NCBI GenBank assembly: GCA_945859605.1
Contig: OX243827.1
Coordinates: forward strand, 28,314,941 to 28,378,940
Length of the DNA: 64,000 bases
Direction: 5' to 3'
From: Lumbricus rubellus
Taxonomy: Eukaryota > Annelida > Clitellata > Crassiclitellata > Lumbricidae
The notes under the pieces: model-generated
What the model saw: only the letters and a program-made list of their open reading frames with translations
Told to the model about the DNA's origin: nothing
The model's database searches: none
Shown here: piece by piece, positions 11,901-24,025 of the stretch
Layout: every line of letters begins with the position of its first letter
Position numbering within the stretch: position 1 is the stretch's first letter
Made by a program: the position numbers and the translations under genes

Positions 11901-14900
11901 CATAGTCCAAACCACTGGCTCTGATAGCTCAAGACAAAACAGGAAAACATGGGATAAAGGTAGCCGAACACTACCGAAACTAAACGCCCTTCAAAACGTC
12001 GAATATATGTAACGGAAACTGGAAAGCGCAGGCCTGCAGTAATTTGCTTTAGTTAAAAAAACGGGCCACTGGAACTTCTCGGTCCCTGGACTTTGTGCAG
12101 TGTGCACTTTCCTTATATTGTAAATTTTCACTCTCTGAATACGCAAACAACCTTTCCGCGCCATCACTTTTAGAATCGCAAATTTTTTGTTTCTTCGTGA
12201 TAATTTCCCCCCATTATTTTCGAAAGTTGCAGCATTGGATAAAATTTTAATCGGTGCGCTCGCTGACGTCTTATTATTAAAGGCCTACTGTAGTCTGTGT
12301 CAGGTAGGCATCGCCTAGCTACATAGGTTGTGCAGTGTGCATGTGGGTTTATAAAGCAAACATTTTGGCTGCTCCCGATTGAGATCAAAATAATAGAATA
12401 GAAAAATGAAGTCTTTCGAATAGCCTATATTCTCACAGCCTACGCCTGCCAAACTGCCAAAGTGAACAAGTCAGTGTAATGCAAGAACGACGTTTGTATG
12501 CTGTGAGAATTCGCGACACACCAATCCTTCGCGACACACCAGCGACACACCACTTTTACGCGACACACCTCCGGTCGCTTCGCGACACACTAGTGTGTCG
12601 CGACACACCGGTTGAGAACCTCTGGTTTAGATCTTGACAGAATTAAATTGTAGGCTATGCCTAATGTAATCAAATGCCGTCGGACGGCGTCGGGCGACCA
12701 TTATAGGACAATAAAGAATAGGCCTAATATTAATGGGCTAATGTAGACTGCATAATTAGAAATTTATGCGTGTGTAGGCCTGCATTTTGCCGAGACGAGA
12801 CTCCTCCCCAACACAAATTCCCTAAATCCGGTCGCCCATCCCTTGTGTAATATATGGACAGCCCCTAATCTTCCCCAAAGGTTCAAGCAGCCATTTTGAC
12901 ATAGATCTATTATTGGAAATGGAAGAAAAGCACATGTGTAGAGTAAGATGCATTTTATCGTTATAATTATTATAATAGCGCTGTAACTTGGCGGTGCTAC
13001 ACACACCCACTTGCCCTAACGGGAGGAGAAGAACTGATAGAGAGCACTATACTTTGTAGTTGTTATAAAGCGCTATGATTCAAAATAGCGGTCCCAATAC
13101 ACACGTGAAACGTAACCAAAGATCCCCAAGAGCTGACATTGTCGTATGCTCAAAACCTTTGGACCCAGCTTAAGAAAAAATTAATCTTGCTCGTGTTTAT
13201 TGGCTCATTATTATCTTTGATTATAAAATCCTCTTGTTGTAATCTGAAGAAGATGCAGTCTTGCAGTTTTCAGTAGGATATAATTATGTCCCATTTTTGC
13301 TTTTCAGTCCGATTGCCACCGACAATTACAACTGAGCCCGGTAGAGGCCATTACATGTACTACAAGGAACACAATAAGTTTACCTTGGAATGTAAAGCTC
13401 ATGGGGTGCCAACAGTAACGTGAGTTTCATGTCTTTGGAGATTAGTAAAATGTAGGCCTACCTAAAGGCAATAGTTACCATGGTCTCGATTGAAATGTTA
13501 TGTGCACAAGTCTCTACGGGCAATAATAGCCTAACCGGCTAACCCTGGTATGTCTGTTCCCCGGATTAGGATTTCTGTGAGCCAACTAGATTATCTGGTA
13601 TGTGGTGTGGTTGATTAGGGCCTACTCCTCCATCACAAAAAACTCATGATTAGCCTACAATCCTACTGGGATCAAACAGCCAGTTTAGACTGTCGCGCAC
13701 CAGTGCGGTGACATGATCGGATTATGTCAGTCTTTTTGGACCAAAACTACGAAACCCGTTAGTAACTGTTGTCTCCAACTGTATGTATGCGCCTGCCAAC
13801 GGTGACTTCCAGCTTAGGCCTACTGTGCACTGTTTAGTAACTGATGCAAAATATTTGTTCTTAATGACACTTAGCATCAAACCGGCCAGCGCAGAAAGCG
13901 TCTCTGAGTAAGTTTCTTGAAGAGGCGTTATATTAATTTTCGGAATGAATGAATACCGAGCTTTGACCTTTCCTCATCCTTAATTCTAAAATTAACCTTT
14001 AGACCAGCGTAATTCCGAGTCCAGTCTTAATCCCAAACCCAACTCTAACGCCAGCTGAAATCCACGATCTTAATCGGGGCCTTTACCTCAACTCATACTT
14101 ATCTGAAACCCGTGCAAGCTCAAATATAAGATGGGTGCTAAGGGTACTGCAGCACCCGGTCTGAAATTTTGAGGAACCCTAGTAGTAAGTATGTGCGTGG
14201 CGGACCGATGGGCTATTAGAGAAAGGCCACTAGAGGGCATTCACAGCAAATGGACCCTGCGCAGCTTTGACCTCTTGTCTCAAATAAAGAGCTAAACGCA
14301 ATAATTCTATCCATTATCTCAACCATAGCCCGAGCTCGTTCCCTTCTCTATACCAGGCTACTTATCTACTTACTTAGAACCATAACTCTAGCTCCATTCA
14401 TACATGGCGACATAAACATTTTAGGTACGAGTGGAAGAGGAACGGGGAAGATTTGAACTTAAACGGAGACAACGTGAACGCGATAGATGGGACCGTCACG
14501 ATCGACAATGCAAAATCTAAGGACACCGGTTTCTACCAGTGCATCGCCACGAATCGGTTCGGGAGAGCACTCTCGAATACTTCTTTCGTGCAGATGGCTA
14601 TCCTCAACACCCAAGGAAGCACAGAGGTGTTGCCGAAGACAGCCACCGAGGGGAAACCATTCTGCATTCAGGCACAGCCGACGAAGAGCATTCCGAAGGC
14701 TAAGCCAACCTGGAAAATGGCTGTTAACACTGTCGATCGGGATCCAACGACAATCACGTTGACGAAAAGAATACAGATTTCTGAAAACGGTATTCTGCGA
14801 CGGCTTCTGACTTGATTAATTATTATAATTGACCCGCATCCCTTTGTTTCGTTTTTTGGTATTCTATTACGCAACATGATGAACCAAATTTTATCGAGAC

Positions 14901-15285
14901 ATAGGTCTAGACCTACTTGTTACTAGATTATACTGGCATGTCTTCTACAGTGTTGGGAACAATAAATTAAATTTGATTTGATTTGAATAGTCCAATCCAG
15001 CTGGTAATTCATTCAATTCTAAACTAAATCAATCCAATTCTGTCCTTATAATAGGCTAGATTACGTTAACATGAAAGCGGCATCACCGGTGAATAACCCG
15101 GACGCGGTTCTTGTGGGCCGCTGAGAAATTTCGAATATATAGGCCTACTTAGGATGATATTTGTCTATTAAGCATCTTGACAGTTATTTTCAGATTTCTT
15201 GAGAGTTCTTGAACTCCTCGTGAAAGCTGGATGGATATATATAACACTTTTACACTTAACCTTATTTTGGCTATTATACATAGCC

Positions 15286-15325
<40 letters not shown>

Positions 15326-18300
15326 AAGTATTAGTATTAGTATTAAAGTATTAGTAAAGCACTAATGTTGGGATATTCCTTTGCTCCGTTAGGTGATCTT
15401 TGTTTCGCATTTGCTAAGATGGAGGACAACCTGGGAGGAAAAATCTACAAACTTAATGTATTTAACCAGATAATGGACTTTGAAACTGGTGGAAGCTACA
15501 CAAACGTTACTGTGGACCGAGGTAATAAATATGAAAACTTTCAGTAACTTCTACGTAATCGACTCATCGGTGTGTAACAAATATGGCATGAACACACTAC
15601 TGATGACTCTCGAGCAAGAATATGAAATATTGAATAGATAGGCCCAAAAAAAAGGGAAAAAAAGAAAAAAAAGAATGGTCAAAACATTGATATGGAGTGT
15701 GACGTTATATGGCGCAGAGACATGGACAATGAGAAAAGAAGATGTGCAGAGGCTGGAAGCTTTTGAAATGTGGGTATGGAGAAAGATGGAGAAAATCAGT
15801 TGGACAAAGCACGTTTCAAATGAAGAAGTACTAATGATGGTAGAAGAGAAAAGATCTCTGCTGGACACAATAAAGATAAGACAAAAGAATTGGGTGGGAC
15901 ATCTGCTAAGAGGTGACTCACTGCAGAAAGAAATAATTGAAGGAAGATTGGAGGGAAAGAGGTGCAGAGGAAGGCCTAGACAAAAACTGCTGGACGGGAT
16001 GATGGAAGCTGGATACAGAGAACTGAAGGACATGGCACAACAGCGGGAAAAGTGGAAACATTGGACGTTTGGACCTGCCAATTGGCAGAGAACGTAAAGA
16101 AGAAGAAAAGAAGGGCAATGTGCATATTATATTGTAGTACTCTGCGCATGTGTAGGACAATGGCTTTCACGACGTCTTTCAGCCAAGAAATTAATAGCCT
16201 ATTTTAAGGAGATCCAGATTCAGATTTTGAGTGTCAGATTTTGATAGTCAGGGTACCAGCATGCCTATAGGCAAGGTCTATGCATCATCACATGCACTTT
16301 TAATAATTATTAGTTTTGTTCAGTTTACACGTATGATTTATTCGTGCTAATAAAGATTAGGCCTACTTGCATGCTCGGTTTTGCTCACCTAATTATTCTG
16401 CTATATTGTGAAATTCACACTTTGATATTCTTTCAAACGACTGCTTTTGCCTTTGCAAAAGCGTCACAGTGGGCCTATTAGGCCTAACTAAATCTAAAAG
16501 CTTGGACTTTCTCCCTAGTCGGTTTATCTATTCAGCAGGCTGAAAGTTGGTATGCCCATAATTTGTGTGCGATCAGTAGACCTAACTAAGTGGATATTCC
16601 TTATCTTGTAGTTTCCGGTGGTCTTAAACAGTTCGCTCCAGATGAGGTTGTTTTCTCATCTCAAAATCTGACAGTTGCCGTGGAAGGTCGAAATGTAACG
16701 CTCAGTTGCTACTTTTCTGGAAAGTAAGACCAAATTGCGGAATTTATGTTTTCGAACATGTTGATGTTCAATTGTGATTTCTTTTTCGAGGAAGTAGAAA
16801 GACTAGGCCTATGCAAGATTTGAAAATTTTCTCAGAATTTTCGTTTCTGATTCCGAATTTTCTTCTAGTCTAGAACAAGATTCGAGAATGTTTCTTGCGG
16901 ATGTCCGTGTCGGCGTGTTTGATTCAGATATCAATACTGGAAAGTACAAAGATGGAGCGCATGAGTCAAGAATGTTTTAGAAGTAGGCCTATCACTTTTG
17001 TTGCCGAGTTCTAAGTAGGCTATCAGTTCACAAGATATTCAGCTAATTTTTATAGAATATTTTCTGCTTGATTACGATTTCGGCCTTTGCTTAACCGTCC
17101 ATTTGAGAAAGTACTAATCTTTAAAATAGTCATTTTTAAAGAATGATCGACCATCTACCTCCGCAATGGATCATATAGGCCTAAGCTTACAATTTGCCTA
17201 TGATTATGAACAATCTTCCTAAATAATTATCGGCGCAAACCCATTCTTCAAGAGCACGAAGAAGTCTTGAACATAATGGCCCGAACGTATAGTTACATTT
17301 ATTGTCTGTTTAAGTTGTTGACTGGTCAATAACCTAAAATTACTTCGACCCATTAATAATTGTTATTAATATAATGAATATAAATGTAATTATAAAATTA
17401 TCATTAGGCCTAATTCAACCCTCAAAACTAATGCCAAACAGGTGCCCTATAAATAAACAGGCAAGTCCGACTAATCACTGTAATTTTCCATTCATAAGTG
17501 TAAGCCTTATTCATCTGAGCATTAAGAATTCTTATTCCTCAGTTGAGTTACCGATGCCGAATCGCCAAAACACACTTGTTTTTAAATCTTATTCCGGTGT
17601 CCGGACTATGACCATCTCGTACTGCTCTCTTGGACAAACCTTCTGACTTGACGCAGCCCTCGTGAATAAGCTGGTGCTCTACGCTTGGCTTCCGAGTGGC
17701 GTTCTATAAATTTGAGGATTACGAAACAACTATGTGCAGTGCGTTTAAAAAAAGATTTTGTCCAAATGCGCTCTTTAGAGACTCGTCGGAAACATACATG
17801 TAAATATTTATTATTTATATACACTGCACTTATAATATTATTGTCAGGCAAAGAAATACCCCAAATAGCCTAGTTAAGAAATAATTATTTCAGTCCGGAG
17901 CCAACTCTTGAGTGGAGTGGACCACCAGGTGCCTTAGTGCCAAGTCGAACTATCACGAATGCTGAGAAGACGATGATGTCCATCATCAATGTTCTGCCAA
18001 GCGATGACGGGGAATATATCTGCTCAGCCAGAAACGGGATGGGAAGCAGGCAGCTCAAAATGCGGATACGTGTGGAAGGTTGGTCGCTAACTATTAGGCC
18101 CTAATAGGTCATAGATGATAGATGATAGGTGATAGCCTAATAGAGAAACGGAGAACTAGCAGAAGTGGGCTTAATTACTCTGATGCGTCTACATGTAATT
18201 CAGAACCTCAAGTAAATGCTTTGACAGAGGAAGGAACTCGCACACTCGCACAGGGCATCTATATTTAAAATTCATGTGCGCAGGGATTTAGGATAATTAT

Positions 18301-21300
18301 GCTGAAAATCAATGGTGAACGTTGAGTCGCTTTCACGCTACGAGTAAGGCTGGGAAAATAGTGAAACTCTATCACGAAGAAGAGCGCACGGAAGCGGGAT
18401 TGCTGCCTGCTATTCTACGATAGGTCCACTACTCAAACTTCCATTCAGCAGATGGCGTTAGTAAAATAAACAACAGGACGTAATGAACGCCTTGCATGAC
18501 TGCCAAACAGTTACATCTAACTGCTGAAATATCTTGTTGTACTATGAATTGATATCATTACTGTGTTTGTCAGTTTGAAATAGAACGAAGATAACTATTG
18601 ACTGAGATAGCGTTGATGAATGTGATAGCGCAGATATGCAGTAACCTAAATGGGTAGCATAATTACAGCATTTGCGTAACAGGTCACAGATTTTACGTTA
18701 CCAACTGAATTTAAACCAATCCACATTTATATAGCGCCCATCACGATCTCTACTAAAAGCTGAAAATATCTGGCTACCTGATTAGTTTTAAAACCTGTCT
18801 CGTTTTGCAGCTGAACCGAGGTTTCTAAACAGAGATGATCAGCCACATGATACCAACGTTACTGAGGGTTCATCGATTACCTTCAATTGTCTCACATATG
18901 CAAAGCCAGATGCCACAGTCGTTTGGTTACGAAACGGCGAACTTTTGGACCGTGAGTCATCTCACTGGTTGAATATTCATGAGATTGGCCGTGCAGTACG
19001 CACGGAATTTTCTAAGACATAGCCCGATATTAAAATGCGTTTATTTATATGGCAATATTATTGTTCTAAGGACCCAATATGCTCCGTTGATGCAGATTAT
19101 TAGAATGAAAATTTCGTTTCGACATTTATATTGCTTCAGGTAACTTTAGCCTAGAAGGGCTGGCTTATTATTCGGCCTGCCTAATCTAAGAACTTCAAAA
19201 CTTCAGTAGGCCTATGCCAGGTGTAAAGTGAATCTTGTGGAAGAGAGCTCGGGATTTCGGAAACAGCTACAAAAGCAATGAGAAGAAATCATTAGAATAA
19301 CACTATTATCAAGCAGTCAAACGAATACCATTTCGTGTCAAAGGTAGAGAGTGAATGGAATGGGTTATTGGTCTGGTGAAAGGGAATTGGCCCCTTCTGT
19401 TAATTTGCGTTTAGTCTACATTATCTTGATTCTTTAGAAACTGTTTAGAGTATTTCACGAATGTAGTTAGAGCCACTTAACATAATTATTTGTAATTTGC
19501 CATTACAGCCATAATGACGACTCCAGTCTGCAGTAACATCAACGACACAAATGTCAGAGTTAATAATTTCAGTCCGAGCCTGTTATTACACGTTTTGAAC
19601 ATTCACTGTTACGGGGTCGCTTACTTCTAAATACTTCGGTCATAATATCAAGTGTCTTTTTGCATGCCATAGTCGACCAACTTCCGAGGAGATATCGAAT
19701 TTCCAGCGACAAGAAATCGCTGACAATCGCTGATGTCTGTCGAGATTGCAAGGATCGGCCAGGATCTGATCCAACAGATCTAACAATCATTCAGTGCAAC
19801 GCAAGCAACATACACGGCTACGCCTTTGGAGCAGGATATGTGAACGTACTGTGTAAGTGAAACCCTTGAGTGGGTAGAAATGCTTAATCACAAATGCACA
19901 CACACACAATGAATTTTATTGTTTTGAGCATTAATGTAACCTATTATTTTAAAAATTTCTTTGTCTAAAGTCTTCTTTAGAAAAATTCTTACTTAGGGCC
20001 TACTTACTGTCTAAGCAACTCACAGTAACTGTTGACTTATTGGGCAGCAATATTGATTTTAACCTTTCCATCACAGTGTGCTCTTTTATTTTGCCGTTTG
20101 TTTCCAGTAAAGACGACCGTGATGGTCACCGGAGACAAGGATGTCGCGGTCGACATGGTCGAGGAAAAAGAGTTCACGTGGGATTGCAAGGTGACGTCCG
20201 ATCCCAGCACTCCAACGAAGGTCAAATGGTTCAAGAAGACTAAAGATGGCGATGAGCAGGTCTACGAAGACTCCGAAGAACCTAAAGCCCTTTTCCTGAA
20301 AGATGGAACTCTGAAGATACACGTTGTGCCGAACAAAACGAAAGGTTGGGAGAAGTACCATGGCAAGTACAGATGCGATGGTGAGACCGTCTACTCCAAG
20401 GAATCTGTAAATGTCACGTTGACAATCAACAACTATATACCACCCGGTAACTATGAACATTTCAACACTATTATTGCAACTAGTCTCTATGGAGCCTATG
20501 TTACAATAATCGATTCTAGGCACTAGTTGGATGTTGATGATACTGTTGTTGCTGATGATGGTGTGGTAATGGTGGAGGTTTTGATGTTAATGACAATGAT
20601 AATGACGACGACGGTTATGATGATGTTGTTGTCTTTGATGATGATGATGATGATGATGACGATAGCGACGTTGGAAATGATAACGTGCATAGCGATAAGG
20701 GTAATGCCAACTAAAACTATGATAACGATAAAACGATATCAATTACAGCAACCGAAACAGTTGTTGGGGATATTTGTACTTCTGATATGTTACATTCATC
20801 ATACGTCTTTCTTTATCAACCGGTGGGTCCTGATTAATAACAATTGCTATTTTTACATCTTCCATCAACACCACAACCACATTATGTTGTTGTCATCACT
20901 ATCACAACAGCAGCTACAGCAGTTACTTGCTGCTACTAGGCGCTGCTACATTTAATATTAGTACTACTGCCACTACAACAACTACTGCTTCTATTAGCTG
21001 ACTTAGCGATGAGCTTGACATCGTCATGGATGGTGCTTTGAGCATAAGACGCATGCGATATAATAGTATAATAATTAATGATTAGATCAGTAATTTATCA
21101 ACTATCAGTTGCAATAGTAATAATAATAATAATAATTTACTCGTCTGTACATGATTGTGTCAATTTTTGAAGAAATAAATGTGTTATAATAATAATAATA
21201 AAAAACAAAATTTAAAACAAATAAAAATAAAAATAATAATAATAATAGGCACTTTCGCAAGCCTTGGAATAGACGAATAGGGCCATTCCGGACTGGTTTT

Positions 21301-22588
21301 ATAGCAGTAGTTAGGCGATAAGTCCCTGAGGGATCCTAAATACCTCGGGGCAAAAAAAATAATAGTGTTTACTACGACATTGACAAAGAAAATAATGGCA
21401 ATGACAAAATCAGTGATATTGGTGTAAAATAATTTCTTAGTTGATAGTCATATATGATGTGTGGGTTATGATGTGGGTGTAACTGTTGACATCTTCCATA
21501 TTCAGATGAAGCTGGGATTGGCTGGTGGTGGCTGATTCTGCTCATCGTCATGCTTCTGCTTCTCATTCTTCTCGTCTGCATCATCTGCATCTGTTTGAGA
21601 AGGAACAAAGGCGACATATACAATGGTGAGTTTAACAATCGCCATCGGTCAATGCCCTGTTCATTAGACAATTGAAAGCGGTTGAAGTCACTGAAAATTC
21701 CAGAAAGATGTCGGTATGGTTTGTCTCGGAGCAAATTACTTCTCTGCACCCAGGGTTGTGGCATTCGGTGGATGACAGAGAAATACTGCGTGTAGTGTCC
21801 GCGCTGTTGTCGGGAGCGTTTCTGAGTAGAATTTTTCAAGGGGGGCTACGACAAGTGCTATGACAAGTGCACACACACAATATGTCACACATGCATACAT
21901 ACATACATACATACATACATACATACATACATACATACATACATACATACATACATACATACATACGTACATAGGTATTGTATTGTATTGTATTTAAACA
22001 TTTATAAAGCGCCTCTAGTAGGGTGAACCGTTCAGAGGCGCTCCCAGTGCGCAAGGCCCCTCGAGAAGAAACAAGTTTTGAGAAGAGACAAAGCAGAGGA
22101 GAGACTACCAGAGAGAAGTGTAGAGCGAACAGAAGGAGAAAGGGCATTCCAAAGAGAAGGACCAATTGAGACAAATGATCGAGACTGAGCCATAGCAGTT
22201 CTAGACCGAGGAACCAAGAGGTCAAATCTGGTGGATGAGCGAAGTGGACGGTGGGAGGAAGCCGAGTGAGGACAAAGTAAAATAGTAGTCAGATATTTTG
22301 GGGCAAGACCCCGTTGAGCCTTAATGATCAGAGTGAGGATCTTAAATTGTGTGCGAGCACAGAGAGGAAGCCAGTGAAGTTCATGAAACATAAAGGCAGA
22401 AATGTGAGAGTACTTGGGAAGGCGGGCAATCAATCTAGCAGCTGAGTTGAGAACCGACTGAATCGGTGAAAGACGAACTACGTACACACGTACACACGTA
22501 CGCACGCACACACGCATACATGCATACATATACATACATACATACATACATACATACATACATACATGTATGCACATGTATACATACA

Positions 22589-22622
<34 letters not shown>

Positions 22623-24025
22623 CATACATACATACATACATACATACATACATAAATGTACATACATACATACATGTACATGTATACATACATACATACA
22701 TACATACATACATACATACATACATACATACATACATACATACATACATACATACATACATACATACATACATACATACATACATACATACACTCATTCC
22801 TATGTGATGTTGTCATAATATTATGCCAGTCTGGTTACAGTTGATGAAAGGGAACGTAAAAATGGCCACGACCCAGACAAAGAACTACTCAACAATGGAT
22901 TCCAAGACTACCAGAGACCGTCGTGAGTAATTATTTTTTTATCCTACGTGATATTTTTTTCTTACGTTTTCTAGCATAAGTTGCTTTATTGTCTATTTTG
23001 TCAATCACTATGTTGATTTTTGCAAAGACTTCGTCATGGCCACCTCACATCGTCAACTCAATATAATAGTTGGTGTCCCTAGACAGCGGAGTTATTTTAT
23101 CCCTTTAGGGCCCCCATTTTTGTAACCAATGTGCAAGATGTGTGAACCTTTCATGTATACATGTAGGCTACTTTGGTTGCAAAATAAAAATATTTGATTG
23201 ATTGATTGATTGATAGATAGATTGATCTTCAAACATGTTGTTCTCAGCAAATCTCCGGAGCGCATTGCACCATTTTATATAGTACAAACACATTGTCAAA
23301 CAGCCTTGTAACATTGAAGAAGTTTGAAGACAATTTATGCATTATGTTACCGTATGTTACATTAATTGGAATGACTTTGAACTATGATCGAGAGTTCTAA
23401 CATGCTTGAATCGTGAGTGATATCTTGAAAATTATAAAGCAGTGCTTAAAAGTTAATCCCAGGGCGCTAGTTTATTCACGAGCGCTACGTCTATGGTCAA
23501 AGGAGTTGTGCAGAAGTTCCAAATGAAGGTCAAATATTTCTGCCTTGTTATCTTTTAGTACCTCTGAGTAGGCTTCTTGAAGGGGCGCTATATACATATT
23601 CGGAATACATGACTCTATTTTACGACATGATCTATCGATGACCGGCTCGATTGCTCAATATTTGACTTTACCCGCGAATTTAATTCACAATGATTTTTTG
23701 TGGGTTGTGTTATTTTGCGTTCAGTGTAGTCCCATTTACTGAATTTAGCGAAGCATAATTACTCTTTAAGAATTGATTGCAGAGATATATTTGCGACAAT
23801 AGGCAAGATACATAATATTGACTTGCTTTTGTTTTCTTTTTCTCTAGGGACGGTCAAAACCTAAAGGGAAGTCGTGGATCTCTCGAAAGTCTTGGAAAGT
23901 TGCAGAGTGATGACGATGCAAGTCTCATGGAGTTCGGAGATGATCCAGGAAAGTTCACAGAGGACGGGTCATTTGTCGGAGCCTACGCATCGAACACAGC
24001 TAATAGAAATCAAGTGCGAATATAA
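8883..24025 (+). CDS. Gene B: complete L1CAM-like receptor, five Ig domains, TM, ankyrin-type tail
   Basis: Twelve exons (8883-8964, 13308-13419, 14425-14789, 15393-15521, 16612-16723, 17894-18078, 18811-18951, 19673-19852, 20108-20446, 21506-21625, 22841-22922, 23848-24025) add up to 2025 nt, giving 674 residues and TAA at 24023-24025. Domains: signal peptide 1-20, Ig1 about 28-125, Ig2 126-229, Ig3 230-328, Ig4 329-435, an Ig6-like domain 436-548, transmembrane helix 555-579, tail 580-674. L1CAM itself has six Ig and four to five fibronectin domains; Ig5 and all fibronectin repeats are absent. Ig1-Ig4, the horseshoe adhesion unit of L1CAM, is kept. The start at 8883 was chosen because gene C also begins MRMW; in-frame ATGs at 8871 and 8889 are alternatives. 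The role as a surface adhesion protein linked to ankyrin/spectrin is inferred from family knowledge. Confidence 0.9.
9990..11137. mobile_element. hAT-like element in gene B intron 1
   Basis: The left end CAGGCGCGGATTTAG and the inverse of the right end (CAGGGGCGAATCCAGG) are related terminal repeats of a common hAT type. A 5-base GTGGC flanks both ends (9985-9989, 11138-11142), shorter than the expected 8. The interior holds a GC-rich block (10680-11000) with repeated GGACGGCGTCC palindromes. No transposase seen. Confidence 0.55.
11433..12624. mobile_element. Non-autonomous hAT element in gene B intron 1
   Basis: TIR CAGGGATTCTCAACC at the left, GGTTGAGAACCTCTG at the right. Perfect 8-bp target duplication GTTTAGAT at 11425-11432 and 12625-12632. 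CGCGACACACC is repeated near both ends, as in hAT subterminal repeats. No transposase frame. Confidence 0.9.
13308..13419 (+). CDS. Gene B exon 2: Ig1 first half
   Basis: Acceptor CTTTTCAG, donor GTGAGT; phase 1 in, phase 2 out. It encodes RLPPTITTEPG and the first Ig cysteine in FTLECKAHGVP. The PP-x-I start and CxAxGxP pattern match Ig1 of L1CAM and neuroglian. Confidence 0.87.
14425..14789 (+). CDS. Gene B exon 3: Ig1 second half plus Ig2 first half
   Basis: Residues 66-186. Ig1 has YEWKRNG and GFYQCIATNRFGRALS, the L1-type YxCxAxNxxGxAxS signature. Ig2 then starts, but where the first Ig cysteine is expected there is Ala148; a Cys lies three residues earlier (145). The donor is GTATTC at 14790; reading through the donor meets a stop at 14813. 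The same Ig1/Ig2 fusion exon occurs in gene C. Confidence 0.87.
15291..15322. repeat. (AT)n microsatellite
   Basis: Alternating AT run about 70 bases before the Ig2 second-half exon of gene B. Confidence 0.85.
15393..15521 (+). CDS. Gene B exon 4: Ig2 second half
   Basis: It is 129 nt, exactly the length of the corresponding exon in gene C (37060-37188). It encodes GDLCFAFAKMED and a later Tyr205. The position of the second canonical cysteine (Tyr-x-Cys) is Leu207, so Ig2 cannot form the normal disulfide. Confidence 0.82.
15663..16110 (+). mobile_element. LINE fragment (C-terminal end of endonuclease/RT protein)
   Basis: An open frame contains YGAETWTMRKEDVQRLEAFE, RKMEKISWTKHVSNEEVL and RGRPRQKLLDGM. 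This is the well-known C-terminal end of a class of non-LTR retrotransposon polyproteins (YGxETWTL...RRLEAFEM...ISW...NEEVL). It lies in gene B intron 4, sense strand, and is not part of the Ig gene. Confidence 0.8.
16612..16723 (+). CDS. Gene B exon 5: Ig3 first half
   Basis: Acceptor TCTTGTAG, donor GTAAGA; phase 1 in, phase 2 out. It encodes LTVAVEGRNVTLSCYFSG with the first Ig3 cysteine. It lies downstream of a LINE fragment in the same intron. Confidence 0.85.
17894..18078 (+). CDS. Gene B exon 6: Ig3 second half
   Basis: It is 185 nt, the same length as the gene C exon 34373-34557. It contains PTLEWSGPPG and DDGEYICSARNGMGS, the core Trp and closing Cys, very like L1CAM Ig3 (EDDGEYxCxAxNxxGS). 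Confidence 0.88.
18811..18951 (+). CDS. Gene B exon 7: Ig4 first half
   Basis: It is 141 nt, the same as gene C 32932-33072. It encodes NVTEGSSITFNCLTYAKP and VVWLRNGELLD. Acceptor TTTTGCAG, donor GTGAGT, phase 1 at both ends. Confidence 0.87.
19673..19852 (+). CDS. Gene B exon 8: Ig4 second half
   Basis: Acceptor GCCATAG, donor GTAAGT, phase 1 at both ends. It encodes SDKKSLTIADVCRDC and IIQCNASNIHGYAF, closely matching genes C and D. It resembles L1CAM Ig4 (MVTQCEARNRHG). The CRDC pair is an extra feature shared by all three genes. Confidence 0.87.
20108..20446 (+). CDS. Gene B exon 9: membrane-proximal (Ig6-like) domain
   Basis: One exon for the whole domain: WDCKVTSDPSTP, VKWFKKTKDGD and GKYRCDGETVYS. 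Acceptor TTTCCAG, donor GTAACT, phase 1 at both ends. The paralogous exons are 549-878 (A) and 27446-27775 (C); D has none. Confidence 0.88.
20525..20690. repeat. GAT-rich simple repeat in gene B intron 9
   Basis: GATGAT and GACGACG tracts after the Ig6-like exon. The paralogous gene A intron (960-1080) also has AAT/GAT-rich DNA. Confidence 0.7.
21506..21625 (+). CDS. Gene B exon 10: transmembrane segment and juxtamembrane motif
   Basis: Residues 549-588. A WWW cap at 555-557 is followed by an unbroken Leu/Ile/Val helix, an inner CIICIC cluster and LRRNKGDIY, the L1-type juxtamembrane motif. Confidence 0.88.
21892..21966. repeat. (CATA)n microsatellite
   Basis: About 18 copies of CATA next to the 3' end of a LINE fragment. 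Confidence 0.9.
21976..22475 (-). mobile_element. LINE 3' end (CR1/L2-like RT C-terminus)
   Basis: Read on the minus strand, an open frame has RLSPIQSVLNSAARLIARLP, ELHWLPLCARTQFKILTLI and GLAPKYLTTILL. These match the C-terminal region of jockey/CR1/L2-type reverse transcriptases (LQxVQNAAARL...LHWLPVxxRIxFKI...APxYL). A shared 3' UTR with AGGCGCTCC follows, then an (ATTGT)n tail at 21976-21993. Confidence 0.8.
22496..22792. repeat. (CATA)n microsatellite
   Basis: About 300 bases of CATA with some interruptions, ending 50 bases before gene B exon 11. Confidence 0.92.
22841..22922 (+). CDS. Gene B exon 11: first cytoplasmic exon
   Basis: Acceptor GGTTACAG, donor GTGAGT; phase 1 in, phase 2 out. 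It encodes VDERERKNGHDPDKE and GFQDYQRP, one codon longer at the 3' end than in gene A. Confidence 0.85.
23848..24025 (+). CDS. Gene B exon 12: FVGAY ankyrin-type motif and stop
   Basis: Acceptor TCTCTAG; stop TAA at 24023. It encodes GSRGSLES, SDDDASLMEFGDD, KFTEDGSF and FVGAY at residues 658-662. The end differs from gene A after ASNT, so only the ankyrin-type core is tightly conserved. Confidence 0.88.

Noticed and set aside
19512..19562. Possible small exon before the gene B Ig4 second half
   Set aside because: It has an acceptor-like CAG and open frame, but no good donor and no counterpart in C or D; joining 18951 to 19673 keeps frame and matches the paralogues.
22435..22818. YIHT and MYVC repeat open frames on both strands
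   Set aside because: Shadows of the CATA microsatellite.
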